A DNA stretch of 64,000 nt, taken from contig CAZVPI010000011.1 in the NCBI GenBank assembly GCA_964628035.1, positions 27,196-91,195 on the forward strand. Direction: 5' to 3'. The stretch comes from UBA2199 sp964628035 (lineage in GTDB: Bacteria; Acidobacteriota; Aminicenantia; UBA2199). The number at the start of each line of letters is the position of its first letter. Within the stretch, counting starts at the first letter, position 1. The translations under genes were made by a program, and so were the position numbers. The notes below the pieces were generated by a model. It saw only the letters and a list, made by a program, of their open reading frames with translations, searched no databases and was not told the origin of the DNA. Of this stretch, positions 1 through 7,972 are shown piece by piece.

Positions 1-66
1 CACGGCGGCGTAGAACATGTCCATGTCGACGTGGATGATCTTGCGCACAGGCGCCGCGGGTCCCAT
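1..66 (-). CDS. dinB: DNA polymerase IV (Y-family), N-terminal fragment cut by the window edge
   Basis: Only the first 22 codons are inside the window, reading leftward from an ATG at 66. The peptide contains RKIIHVDMDMFYAAV, which is the hallmark N-terminus of Y-family translesion polymerases; the first catalytic aspartate lies in HVDMDMF. DinB copies damaged DNA during stress. The start is supported by a promoter whose -10 ends six bases before the ATG, implying a leaderless transcript. It is divergent from the DMT transporter gene. The rest of the protein cannot be seen, so intactness is unknown. Confidence 0.85.
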   Translation of the reverse strand, partial: MGPAAPVRKIIHVDMDMFYAAV

Positions 67-72
67 GAGGTG

Positions 73-101
73 AACCTAGCACGGCGGCCGCGGGCTGTCA
101 A
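73..101 (-). promoter_or_regulatory. Promoter of dinB, probably leaderless
   Basis: On the minus strand, TTGACA (101-96), a 17-base spacer and TAGGTT (78-73). Only six bases separate the -10 from the dinB ATG, so transcription should start at or next to the start codon. No LexA-like palindrome is obvious. Confidence 0.6.
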
Positions 102-139
102 CGCGCCCCGCCGCGCGAAACGCGATCCGGAACCGGCCC

Positions 140-168
140 TTGCCAGCGCCGGCGCTTTCGGCTACAAT
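140..168 (+). promoter_or_regulatory. Promoter of the DMT transporter gene
   Basis: TTGCCA (140-145), 17-base spacer, TACAAT (163-168). Predicted start near 175 leaves a short leader carrying the AAGGAG ribosome site just before the ATG at 201. Confidence 0.6.
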
Positions 169-200
169 GAGCCTACAGCCCCCCTGCCCCAAGGAGAACC

Positions 201-1094
201 ATGCCCCTCGACCTGCTGGGAAAGTCCATGGCCCTGCTGTGCGCCTTCACCTGGGCCACGGCGGTCATTTTTTTCAAGCTGGCCGGCGACAACATCCGGC
301 CGCTGGCGCTCAACCTGTACAAGACAACGCTGACCGTCGCCATCCTGTTCCCCCTCCTGCCGCTGCTGGGCGTCCCGCTGCTGCCGGCCACGATCGGCCC
401 CCGCCAGGCGCTGGCGGTCGCGGCCAGCGGCATCCTGGGCATCGCCGTGGCCGACACCATGTTTTTCGCCTGCCTGAACCGCCTGGGCGCGGCAACGACC
501 GCCATCGTCGACGCCCTCTACGTGCCTTTCGTCATGACCGCCTCCTGGCTGGCCCTGGGCGAGCAACCGCGCCTGGAGCAGGTCGGCGGCGCCGTGCTGG
601 TGATCGCCGCCATCCTGGTCGCCGCCTACCGGCGCAACGGCGGCGGCCGGCCCACGGGGCACCGCCTGGCCGGGTTCCTCTTCGGCATCGGCGCCATGGC
701 CCTGATGGCGGCGAGCATCGTGCTGATGCGCCCGGTCCTGGAGAAGGTTCACGTCTTCTGGGTCACCGAGGTGCGCATGCTCTCCGCCCTGCTGGTGCTG
801 TCGACCATGTTCGCCCTGCAGAAGGGGCGGCGCGGGCTGCTGGCCCCGCTGTGGCGCAAGGGCAGCCGCGGCTACGCCTTCCGGGGGGCGCTGCTGGGCA
901 ACCTGATCTCCATGACCCTGTGGATCGCGGCCTTCAAGTTCACCACCGTCAACTCGGCGGCCATCCTCAACCAGACCAACACCGTGCTGGTCGTGGTGCT
1001 GGCCGCCCTTTTCCTCAAGGAGCCCTTCGACCTGCGGCGGGTGCTGGCCACCCTGCTGGCCGTGGCCGGAACCGTGCTGATCCTGGTCGGATGA
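201..1094 (+). CDS. EamA/DMT-family membrane transporter
   Basis: The 297-residue protein is almost entirely hydrophobic, with about ten predicted transmembrane helices arranged as two tandem five-helix EamA repeats (roughly residues 5-140 and 150-297). This is the usual length and plan of drug/metabolite transporter superfamily exporters. The start has a clear AAGGAG six bases upstream and its own promoter. The gene stands alone between dinB (divergent) and the exported pcm gene. The substrate cannot be read from sequence; family members export amino acids, purines or other metabolites. Confidence 0.85.
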   Translation: MPLDLLGKSMALLCAFTWATAVIFFKLAGDNIRPLALNLYKTTLTVAILFPLLPLLGVPLLPATIGPRQALAVAASGILGIAVADTMFFACLNRLGAATTAIVDALYVPFVMTASWLALGEQPRLEQVGGAVLVIAAILVAAYRRNGGGRPTGHRLAGFLFGIGAMALMAASIVLMRPVLEKVHVFWVTEVRMLSALLVLSTMFALQKGRRGLLAPLWRKGSRGYAFRGALLGNLISMTLWIAAFKFTTVNSAAILNQTNTVLVVVLAALFLKEPFDLRRVLATLLAVAGTVLILVG

Positions 1095-1305
1095 GCAACA
1101 GACGGCGGACGCCAGACGTTAGACGTCAGCAAGAAAAAGACATTCGCGATCGTTGGTTTCCAGGCCGTGCCGTGTGCCCCGCATCGATTTCCCCGGCTTT
1201 TGCATACGCTCTCGTTCGCTGCCTTGCTGACGTCCAACGTCTGCCATCTAACGTCTGAGTCCCGCATCCGTTTACAGATGCGCCGGTCTCTGTTAGAATC
1301 GGGCC
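1095..1305 (+). repeat. Intergenic inverted pair of heptamer-repeat blocks
   Basis: No gene. Two copies of the dispersed heptamer element face each other: 1100-1134 (units such as AGACGTT, AGACGTC, then AGCAAG) and 1223-1258 (CTTGCTGACGTC followed by AACGTCT and GCCATCT units). The first copy is the reverse complement of the second over most of its length, with about 90 unremarkable bases between. The pcm promoter follows at 1271-1299. Confidence 0.7.
1271..1299 (+). promoter_or_regulatory. Promoter of pcm, leaderless
   Basis: TTTACA (1271-1276), 17-base spacer, TAGAAT (1294-1299). The ATG at 1306 lies six bases after the -10, exactly where transcription should begin, and there is no Shine-Dalgarno sequence. 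Confidence 0.65.
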
Positions 1306-2019
1306 ATGAGACGCGCGCTCCTGCTCCTCTCGCTGCCGCTCCTGCTGATGCCGCCGACGCCGGCGGCCGCCGACGACGCCGCCTTCGCCGCCGCCCGGAA
1401 GAGGATGGTCGAGGAGCAGATCCTCGAGCGCGGCATCACCGAGCCGCGCATCCTGAACGCCTTCCGCCGCGTGCCGCGGCACCTGTTCGTCGCCCCGCGC
1501 TACCGCGGCCAGGCCTACGGCGACTTCCCCCTGCCCATCGCGGAGGGGCAGACGATCTCCCAGCCCTACATCGTGGCCATCATGAGCGCGGTCATCGCCC
1601 CCAACGAAAACAAGAGGGTGCTGGAGATCGGCACCGGCTCCGGCTACCAGGCCGCCATCATGGCCGAGCTGGCGCGCGAGGTCTACACCATCGAGATCTT
1701 CCCCTCCCTGGCCGACTCCTCGCGCCGGCTGCTGGAGAAGCTGGGCTACCGCAACATCCGCTTCCGCACCGGCAACGGCTACCTCGGCTGGCCCGAGGCC
1801 GCCCCCTTCGACGGCATCCTCGTCACCTGCGCGCCCGACCACATCCCGGCGCCGCTGCTCGAGCAGCTGGCGGTGGGCGGCCGCATGGTCATCCCCATCC
1901 GCTATTCCGACACGGTCCAGGACCTGCTGCTGGTGGAGAAGCTCCCCGACGGCAAGCTGAAGAAGACCAACCTGATCTCGGTCCTCTTCGTGCCCATGAT
2001 CCGCGCCAATGCCCGCTGA
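1306..2019 (+). CDS. pcm: Protein-L-isoaspartate O-methyltransferase with a signal peptide
   Basis: This is a 237-residue PCMT that methylates isoaspartyl residues in damaged proteins using S-adenosylmethionine. The SAM-binding motif I, LEIGTGSGYQAAI, sits near residues 105-117, and the family segment FRRVPRHLFV is near residue 50. Unusually, the protein starts with a basic, leucine-rich stretch ending in PAAADDA (residues 1-25), a good Sec signal peptide. An exported location is therefore likely, unlike the cytosolic E. coli enzyme. The last 11 bases overlap the downstream helicase gene, suggesting co-transcription. Confidence 0.9.
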   Translation: MRRALLLLSLPLLLMPPTPAAADDAAFAAARKRMVEEQILERGITEPRILNAFRRVPRHLFVAPRYRGQAYGDFPLPIAEGQTISQPYIVAIMSAVIAPNENKRVLEIGTGSGYQAAIMAELAREVYTIEIFPSLADSSRRLLEKLGYRNIRFRTGNGYLGWPEAAPFDGILVTCAPDHIPAPLLEQLAVGGRMVIPIRYSDTVQDLLLVEKLPDGKLKKTNLISVLFVPMIRANAR

Positions 2020-4072
2020 CGCGCTGGCGGGGCTCAACCCCGAGCAGCGCCAGGCGGTGCTGCACTGCGACTCGCCCCTGCTCATCGTCGCCGGCGCCGG
2101 CTCGGGCAAGACGCGGGTGATCACGCACAAGATCTCCCACCTGGTCCTGGAGCGGGGGCTCCTGCCCCGCCAGCTTCTGGCCGTGACCTTCACCAACAAG
2201 GCGGCCGACGAGATGAAGGTGCGCAGCGAGGCGCTCACCGGCATCTCCGCCCGCCTCTTCCCCATCTCCACCTTCCACTCCCTGGGTCTGCGCATCCTGC
2301 GCGAGTCGGGAAGCGCCCTGGGCTTCGACGCCCAGTGGCAGGTGATCGACGACGACGAACAGAAGCGGCTGTTCGACCGCCTGGTCAAGGAGCACTTCCC
2401 CCACCTGGCGCGCGAGAGCGACGCCATCCTGCGCCGCATCGGCCTGGCCAAGATGGGGCTGCACTATCCCAACAACGGCGAATTCCTGCGCCAGAAGGGG
2501 TTCGACGACGAGGAGATCCGCCTGTACGCCCGCTACCACGCCGCCCAGTGCGAGGGCAAGCTCTGGGATTACGAGGACCTGATCTCGTTCGCCGTCCTGC
2601 TCCTGCGCGACCACGACGCCGTGCGCTGCCGCTACCAGGAGCGCTTCCGCTACCTGCTGGTCGACGAGTTCCAGGACACCAATCCCAACCAGTACGAGCT
2701 GGTCAAGCTGCTGAGCGGCGACCGCCGCAGCATCACCGTGGTCGGCGACGACGACCAGGCCATCTATTCCTGGCGCGGCGCCAGCGTCCGCTTCCTGCAC
2801 GAGTTCGAGCACGATTTTCCCGGCACGCGCGTGATCAAGCTGGAGCAGAACTACCGCTCCACCCCCGAAATCCTGAACTTCGCCAACGCCCTGATTAGCC
2901 AGAACACCGAGCGCCGCGGCAAGCGCATGTGGTCGCAGGCCGAGAGCAGCCACCCGGTGTTCGTGCTGCGCAGCCGTTCCAAGGAGGAGGAGGCCGAGGA
3001 GGTCGCCCGCCTGGTCCAAAGCCTGCGCCAGTCCAACCCCGGCCTGTTTCCGCTGGCCATCCTGTACCGCATCAATTCGCAGTCGCTGGCCCTGGAGACC
3101 GCGCTGCTCAGCCAGCGCATCGCCTTCCGCATCCTGAAGGGGCTGCGTTTCTTCGAGCGCAAGGAGGTCCGCGACGCGCTGGCCCTGCTGCGCCTGGCGC
3201 TGAATCCGGCCGACGACCTGGCCTTCCTGCGCGTCGTCGAGTTCCTGCCCCTGGGGGTGGGCCGCCGCACCCTGGAAACCCTGCGGGCGCTGGCGCTGCG
3301 CGAGTCGCTGCCCCTGCTCTCGGCCCTGGAGCGGCACCTGGGGGATAAGATCGCCGCCAAACCGCTGCTGGCGCTGCTCGGCGAGATGAGCCGCCGCGGG
3401 GGCGAGCTGCCCGTATCCCAGGTGCTGGAGCGGCTGCTGGCCGCCTCGGGCTACCGGGAAACGTTGCAAAAAAAAGGCGAGGAGGAGCGGCTGCTCAACC
3501 TCGCCGAGCTGCGCGAGTTCATCGGCAAATGGGAAACGGAGAATCCCGGCGCCCCCTTCTCCGACCTGCTCGACCGCATGACCCTGGAGCCGGGCGGGGA
3601 GCGCGAGCCGGGCAAGGCGCAGGTGTTCCTGCTGACCATGCACAACGCCAAGGGGCTGGAGTTCCCCACCGTCGTCGTCTGCGGCGTCAACTCCGCTTAC
3701 CTGCCGTTCTTCATGAGCCGCGAGCGGGAGCAGATCGAGGAGGAGCGGCGCCTCTTTTACGTGGCCAGCACCCGCGCCAGCCGCCTGCTGGTCGTCTCCA
3801 CCGGCTCCGACCGCCCCTCGTTCTTTCTGCAGCAGATGGGCGGCTCCTCGAGCCTGCCCGCCCATTCCTTCCGCGAGATCGTCGACAGGCTCTTTCCCGA
3901 GGCGCCGCGGCGGCAGGCGCCGCGCCGCGACGACGGCCGCTACGTCGTCCATCCCGTCTTCGGCCGCGGCCGCGTGGTCGAGAGGGTCTCCGACCGCAAG
4001 TACCTGATCCATTTCAACGACCGCGGCGAGAAGCTGATCGACGTGTCGGTGGTTCCGGTGCAGTTCCTTTAG
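2009..4072 (+). CDS. UvrD/Rep/PcrA-type superfamily 1 DNA helicase
   Basis: The 687-residue protein carries all SF1A helicase motifs: Walker A GAGSGKT near residue 30, TFTNKAADEM (Ia), DEFQDTN (II), GDDDQAIYSWRGA (III), LTMHNAKGLEFP (V) and the FYVASTRA arginine motif (VI). The length matches Rep or PcrA. The last 55 residues (VVHPVFGRGRVV onward) form the small beta-barrel (Tudor-like) tail seen in PcrA/UvrD, which contacts RNA polymerase in those proteins. The start overlaps pcm by 11 bases. It unwinds DNA 3'-5' in replication restart or repair. Whether it is the Rep, PcrA or UvrD orthologue cannot be decided here. Confidence 0.9.
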   Translation: MPADALAGLNPEQRQAVLHCDSPLLIVAGAGSGKTRVITHKISHLVLERGLLPRQLLAVTFTNKAADEMKVRSEALTGISARLFPISTFHSLGLRILRESGSALGFDAQWQVIDDDEQKRLFDRLVKEHFPHLARESDAILRRIGLAKMGLHYPNNGEFLRQKGFDDEEIRLYARYHAAQCEGKLWDYEDLISFAVLLLRDHDAVRCRYQERFRYLLVDEFQDTNPNQYELVKLLSGDRRSITVVGDDDQAIYSWRGASVRFLHEFEHDFPGTRVIKLEQNYRSTPEILNFANALISQNTERRGKRMWSQAESSHPVFVLRSRSKEEEAEEVARLVQSLRQSNPGLFPLAILYRINSQSLALETALLSQRIAFRILKGLRFFERKEVRDALALLRLALNPADDLAFLRVVEFLPLGVGRRTLETLRALALRESLPLLSALERHLGDKIAAKPLLALLGEMSRRGGELPVSQVLERLLAASGYRETLQKKGEEERLLNLAELREFIGKWETENPGAPFSDLLDRMTLEPGGEREPGKAQVFLLTMHNAKGLEFPTVVVCGVNSAYLPFFMSREREQIEEERRLFYVASTRASRLLVVSTGSDRPSFFLQQMGGSSSLPAHSFREIVDRLFPEAPRRQAPRRDDGRYVVHPVFGRGRVVERVSDRKYLIHFNDRGEKLIDVSVVPVQFL

Positions 4073-4348
4073 AGGAACTCGGCGTACGGCTGACGGCGTA
4101 CGGCTGACGGAAGAAAAACGAAGCTCACGTGACACGTGATGCGTAACGCTCGGCTAACCGCTTTGTGTACTCAAGGGAATAGACAGGAAATGCAGAGGGA
4201 AAGACAAAGGGAAAACGGAGTGGGAAAGAGATTTTGAAAAGGCTTTTCCCACTCTCTCTTCCCTCATTCCTCCCTGGCTCTTCCCTTTGTCTTCCCTGAG
4301 CTCGCCATTCCCCTCTTCCCTACGCCGTGCGCCAAGGTCAAGCACAGG
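4073..4348. repeat. Convergent intergenic block of heptamer repeats and a long pyrimidine/purine inverted repeat
   Basis: No gene between two convergent genes. From 4076 to 4110 there are alternating GTACGGC and TGACGGC heptamers after AACTCGGC, with the relict opposite-orientation TACGCCGTGCGCC at 4321-4333. Inside is a large imperfect palindrome: GTGGGAAAGAG pairs with CTTTTCCCAC, and an outer arm around AGGGAAAGACAAAGGGAA (4195-4212) pairs with TTCCCTTTGTCTTCCCT. It could fold into a long hairpin and serve as a two-way terminator; that role is inference. Confidence 0.6.
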
Positions 4349-4969
4349 TCATGGGATGACATAGAGCAATATCGCAAAATAATGGCACACGCTCCCGGCC
4401 AGCACGAACAGATGCCAGATGCCGTGGTGGTAAGGCAGTTGTTTCCAGAGATAGAAAACGGCCCCCAGGGTATAGAACAGGCCGCCGGCCAGCAGCCAGA
4501 GCAGCCCGCCCGCAGGGACGCGCGCCAGCAGCGGCCGGGCGGCGACGACCACCAGCCAGCCCATGCCCAGGTAGATCAGCGTCTGCGCCAGGCGGAAGCG
4601 GTCGACGAAAAAGACCTGGAAGGCGATGCCGGCCAGGGCCAGCCCCCAGACGACGCCGAACAGGCTCCAGCCCCAGCCGCCGCGCAGGCTGACCAGCAGA
4701 AACGGCGTGTAGGTGCCGGCGATGAGCAGGTAGATGGAGGAGTGGTCGATGACGCGAAAAACGTGCTTGACGCGCGGGCCGCGGAACGAATGATAGAGGG
4801 TGGAGCTGGTGAAGAGCAGCACCAGCGTGGCGCCGTAGATGGCGCAGCTGACCACGTGCCAGGCGTCGCCGCGCAGGGCGGCCAGCACCACCAGCACGGC
4901 CAGGCCGCCGGCGCCCAGCACCGCCCCGGCCCCGTGCGTCACGGCGTTGATCGTCTCTTCCTTGATCAT
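4349..4969 (-). CDS. Hemolysin III / PAQR-family membrane protein (TrhA-like)
   Basis: A 206-residue integral membrane protein with seven predicted helices. It carries the family histidine/serine motifs: SSTLYHSF near residue 55, DHSSIYLLIAGTYTPF near residue 75, and a C-terminal YHHGIWHLFVLAGS...H near residues 178-193. These residues bind a metal in PAQR proteins. Bacterial members have been linked to membrane-lipid homeostasis rather than true haemolysis. GAGGTG precedes the ATG. The gene is monocistronic between a convergent helicase and a divergent asparaginase gene. Confidence 0.88.
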   Translation of the reverse strand: MIKEETINAVTHGAGAVLGAGGLAVLVVLAALRGDAWHVVSCAIYGATLVLLFTSSTLYHSFRGPRVKHVFRVIDHSSIYLLIAGTYTPFLLVSLRGGWGWSLFGVVWGLALAGIAFQVFFVDRFRLAQTLIYLGMGWLVVVAARPLLARVPAGGLLWLLAGGLFYTLGAVFYLWKQLPYHHGIWHLFVLAGSVCHYFAILLYVIP

Positions 4970-4989
4970 TCTGCACCTCAGACTCGTGT

Positions 4990-5018
4990 AGTATATCGGA
5001 AAGGGGACATCCTACAAA
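4990..5018 (-). promoter_or_regulatory. Promoter of the hemolysin III gene
   Basis: Minus strand TTTGTA (5018-5013), 17-base spacer, TATACT (4995-4990). The -35 is weak. A short leader carries GAGGTG before the ATG at 4969. Confidence 0.45.
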
Positions 5019-5238
5019 GCCGGGCGGTGTCCGAGCGCCGAGAACTTGGCGTACGGAGTACGGGAGAGCCCTCCCCGGTCACTGTCCGATCCCCTGCCGG
5101 CGCATTTCCAGAACGCCGCCCGCAAACCGCCCTGGCTTTCCGCTTGTCGCAACCCTCGCGTTGATACAGTTCGGTTTTTTGCTGTTGCCGTCCGCCGTAT
5201 GCCGTACGCCGTGCGCCCTCCTGCAACTCTTTTCCCTA

Positions 5239-5279
5239 TTGACTTCGCCGGTTCCCGCGCCTATAAACGGGTGTATAAT
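5239..5279 (+). promoter_or_regulatory. Promoter region of ansA
   Basis: TTGACT (5239-5244), 17-base spacer, TATAAA (5262-5267) makes a good promoter. A second, perfect TATAAT at 5274-5279 lies eight bases before the ATG but has no good -35. Which -10 is used decides whether the mRNA has a short leader or almost none. Confidence 0.55.
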
Positions 5280-5287
5280 GGGATGAC

Positions 5288-6286
5288 ATGAAAAAGAACG
5301 TCCTCCTCATCCACACCGGCGGCACCATCGGCATGACCCGCGACAGCCGCAGCGGCGTGCTGCGGCCCGACCGCTTCTATGCCAGCCTGCTCCAGGTCAT
5401 CCCCGAGCTGTCGGCCATCGCCGACGTCCAGGTGGAGATCCCCTTCGTCTGCGACAGCGCCGAGATCCACTTCAGCCACTGGCAGCAACTGGCCGCCATC
5501 ATCCAGTCGCGCGTCGGCCAGGTCGACGGCGTGGTCGTAACCCACGGCACCGACACCCTGGCCTACACCGCCGCGGCCCTCTCCTTCATGCTGCACAATG
5601 TTCCCATTCCGGTCATCCTCACCGGGGCGCAGCGGCCGCTGGGCGAGCTGCGCAGCGACGCGCGCAACAACCTGGTCAACGCCGTGGAGCTGGCCTGCGC
5701 CGATATCCCCGAGGTCTGCATCTTCTTCGACTACAAGCTGCTGCGGGGCAACCGCACCCGCAAGAACCACATCAATTTCTTCGACGCCTTCGCCTCGCCC
5801 AACTACCCGCTGCTGGCCGAGGTGGGCATCAACATCGAGGTCTACCGCAACAACCTGCTGCGCCCCGGCGGCCACTTCCACGTCTTCGACCGCTTCTCGC
5901 CGGCGCTGGCGGTGCTGAAGCTCTTCCCCGGCTGCGACGCCGGCTACTTCCAGCCGGGCGCGGACGTGCGCGCCGTGCTCCTCGTGGCCTTCGGCGCCGG
6001 CACCGTGCCCATGCAGTCCGGCGATTTGCTGGCGCGCGTGGAGCGCTGGCTCGGCGAGGGCAAGCTGGTGGTGCTGAACAGCGAGGCCCACGGCGGCCGC
6101 ATCGAGCCGCAGCTCTACGAGTCGGGGGCGCGGCTGCTGGAGATGGGGGTGATCCCGGCCGGAGACATGACGTTCGAGGCGGCCGCGGTCAAGCTCATGT
6201 TCCTCATGGGCCAGTACGACCGTCCCGAGCTGATCCGCAGCCGCTTCCAGAAGTCGCTGGCCGGCGAGCTGACCGAATTGCCATGA
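5288..6286 (+). CDS. ansA: L-asparaginase, type I-like
   Basis: A 332-residue asparaginase that hydrolyses L-asparagine to aspartate and ammonia. The N-terminal catalytic threonine motif is HTGGTIGM (residues 9-16), and the second motif is VVTHGTDTLAYTAAAL near residue 83. There is no signal peptide, so a cytoplasmic type I enzyme is likely. Length fits the family. There is no strong Shine-Dalgarno before the ATG, consistent with a very short leader. A downstream promoter (6278-6306) overlaps its stop, so the next gene is probably transcribed separately as well. Confidence 0.92.
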   Translation: MKKNVLLIHTGGTIGMTRDSRSGVLRPDRFYASLLQVIPELSAIADVQVEIPFVCDSAEIHFSHWQQLAAIIQSRVGQVDGVVVTHGTDTLAYTAAALSFMLHNVPIPVILTGAQRPLGELRSDARNNLVNAVELACADIPEVCIFFDYKLLRGNRTRKNHINFFDAFASPNYPLLAEVGINIEVYRNNLLRPGGHFHVFDRFSPALAVLKLFPGCDAGYFQPGADVRAVLLVAFGAGTVPMQSGDLLARVERWLGEGKLVVLNSEAHGGRIEPQLYESGARLLEMGVIPAGDMTFEAAAVKLMFLMGQYDRPELIRSRFQKSLAGELTELP

Positions 6287-6306
6287 GCGATCATCCATAT
6301 TATAGT
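6278..6306 (+). promoter_or_regulatory. Promoter of the cyclic-nucleotide-binding protein gene
   Basis: TTGCCA (6278-6283, overlapping the ansA stop region), 17-base spacer, TATAGT (6301-6306). The mRNA would begin near 6313 and includes GGGGGCGG before the ATG at 6324. Confidence 0.5.
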
Positions 6307-6323
6307 TGGGGCAGGGGGCGGCC

Positions 6324-6878
6324 ATGAACGCCATGAATCCGATCCATTCCCTGTGGGGCAATTTTTTCAAGGACCGCTGCCGCGAGAACGGGGAGACGAT
6401 GACGCTGCTCGGCCAGGTGCCGCTCTTTGCCGGCCTGCGCAAGAGCGAGCTCCGCGACCTCGAGCGCCTGGTCCACCGCCGCCTGTACCGCGACGGCGAA
6501 GTGGTCTTCTGGGAGGGCGAGCCGGGAGTGGGCATGTACATCGTGCAGCGGGGCGAGGTGGGCGTCTACAAGGAATACGGCAAGCGCGGGCAGAAGGAGC
6601 TGGCGCGCCTCTACGCCGGCGATTTCTTCGGCGAGATGGCGCTGCTGGAGGGTGACTGCCGCTCGGCCACCGCCGTGGCCCGCGGCGAGACCTGCCTGTT
6701 CGGGCTGATCCATCCCGACCTCTTCCACTTGTTCCGCCGCCGGCCGCACCTGGGGGTCAAGCTCCTGTCGGCGCTGGGGGACGTGCTGGCCCGCCGTTTG
6801 CGCCGCACCGACCAGGAGCTGCAGCGCCTCTCGCAGGACTCGCTGGTGGTGGAGACCGATGGAGGCTGCCAGCCATGA
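6324..6878 (+). CDS. Cyclic-nucleotide-binding-domain protein without a DNA-binding domain
   Basis: The 184-residue protein has a cNMP-binding beta-roll at about residues 28-145. It shows LRDGE-like YRDGEVVFWEGEPG and the phosphate-binding segment FFGEMALLEGDCRSATAVA, which matches the FGE-x-AL...R-A-T cassette of cAMP/cGMP-binding proteins. There is no helix-turn-helix, so it is not a Crp-type transcription factor. The ATG at 6324 is chosen because the -10 covers the earlier TTG at 6306. It overlaps the next gene by ATGA, so it may gate or modulate that permease; this is inference. An adenylate cyclase is encoded at 34958-36517. Confidence 0.85.
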   Translation: MNAMNPIHSLWGNFFKDRCRENGETMTLLGQVPLFAGLRKSELRDLERLVHRRLYRDGEVVFWEGEPGVGMYIVQRGEVGVYKEYGKRGQKELARLYAGDFFGEMALLEGDCRSATAVARGETCLFGLIHPDLFHLFRRRPHLGVKLLSALGDVLARRLRRTDQELQRLSQDSLVVETDGGCQP

Positions 6879-7972
6879 ATCCGGCCGGCGAGCGCCGCGG
6901 CATCGTCATCCATCTTGACCGCGCCTTCGTCCGCCTGCTGCTCAAGGTCGCCCTGGCGTTGCTGGCGCTGCTGACGCTGGGCTGGATCCTGGCCCACAGC
7001 GACATGGTGTTGACGCCGCTGATCCTGTCGCTGATCCTGTCGCTGCTGCTCAACCCGCTGGTGGTTTCCCTGGAGAGCCGCGGTTTCGGCCGCGCCGCCG
7101 CGGCCCTGCTGGTCCTGGGCGCCCTGGTCCTGGTGCTGGCAACGGCGCTGACCCTGCTGGCCCCGGTCATCGGCCGCGAGGTGCGCACCCTCAGCCAGCT
7201 GGCCCAGAACGAGACGCCGGACACGCTGCTGGAGAAGTTCAAGGTCCTGCTGCGCGAGAACCTGCCCTGGCTCAAGAACCCCACCTTCCTGGCCCAGGTC
7301 CTGAAACTGGCCGAGGACTTCCTCAACTCGCTCTTCCAGCGCAGCGTCAGGCTGCTGCCCAGCGTCGTGCCCCTGGTCATCGCCCTGGTCCTCATCCCCT
7401 TCATGACCTTCTTCCTGCTCAAGGATGGCCGGCGGCTGAAAAAGTCTTTCGTAGCCCTTCTGCCCAACCGCTATTTCGAGATGGCCGTCAGCCTGCTGCA
7501 CAAGATCGACCGCCAGGTGGGCAACTATGTCCGCGGCCAGCTGCTGGTCTCGCTCTGCGTCGGCATCCTGGCCGCAACGGCGCTGGCCCTGCTGGGCGTC
7601 CCCTACTTCCTGCTGATCGGCGTGCTGGCCGGTCTGGCCAACATCATCCCCTATTTCGGCCCCATCGCCGGCGCCGTCCCCGGCGTCATCCTCAACGTCA
7701 TCGACAAGGGGCGGCTCGGCGCCGCCCTGCCGGTCATCGCCGCCTTCCTGCTCATCCGCCTCATCGACGACACCCTGCTTTCGCCCAACATCCTGGGACA
7801 CAGCCTGCATCTCCACCCGCTGCTGGTCATCCTGGCCATCTTCATCGGCGGCGAGATGTTCGGCGTCATGGGCCTGCTGCTCTGCATTCCGGCGACCGGC
7901 ATCGTCAAGGTCGCCATCCAGGAGTTGGCCTGGAGCTTCCGCCATTACCGCGCCCTGCGCGGAGACGAGTGA
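6875..7972 (+). CDS. AI-2E/PerM-family membrane permease
   Basis: A 365-residue membrane protein with about eight helices. It has the family-typical long soluble stretch in the first half (about residues 105-150), then conserved FLLKDG (near 180) and the LANIIPYFGPIAG motif (near 255). Members include TqsA (AI-2 export) and Na+/H+ antiporters, so the substrate is uncertain. It overlaps the upstream cNMP-binding gene by ATGA and the downstream CDF gene by GTGA, giving a tightly coupled three-gene unit. Confidence 0.87.
   Translation: MNPAGERRGIVIHLDRAFVRLLLKVALALLALLTLGWILAHSDMVLTPLILSLILSLLLNPLVVSLESRGFGRAAAALLVLGALVLVLATALTLLAPVIGREVRTLSQLAQNETPDTLLEKFKVLLRENLPWLKNPTFLAQVLKLAEDFLNSLFQRSVRLLPSVVPLVIALVLIPFMTFFLLKDGRRLKKSFVALLPNRYFEMAVSLLHKIDRQVGNYVRGQLLVSLCVGILAATALALLGVPYFLLIGVLAGLANIIPYFGPIAGAVPGVILNVIDKGRLGAALPVIAAFLLIRLIDDTLLSPNILGHSLHLHPLLVILAIFIGGEMFGVMGLLLCIPATGIVKVAIQELAWSFRHYRALRGDE

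Larger units (their letters stand above)
4970..5287. repeat. Divergent intergenic region with two heptamer-repeat copies
   Basis: About 318 bases without a gene. It holds the hlyIII promoter (4990-5018), a short reverse copy of the repeat at 5037-5066 (GAACTTGGCGTACGG core), and a well-preserved forward copy at 5168-5218. The forward copy reads CAGTTCGGTTTTTTGCTGTT followed by the heptamers GCCGTCC, GCCGTAT, GCCGTAC and GCCGTGC. The ansA promoter follows. Confidence 0.7.

Noticed and set aside
4..1267. Long overlapping frames antisense or out of frame to the DMT gene, including a 372-residue one
   Set aside because: High-GC shadow frames: arginine/proline/alanine-rich, no recognisable domain, and the DMT frame has promoter, ribosome site and family features.
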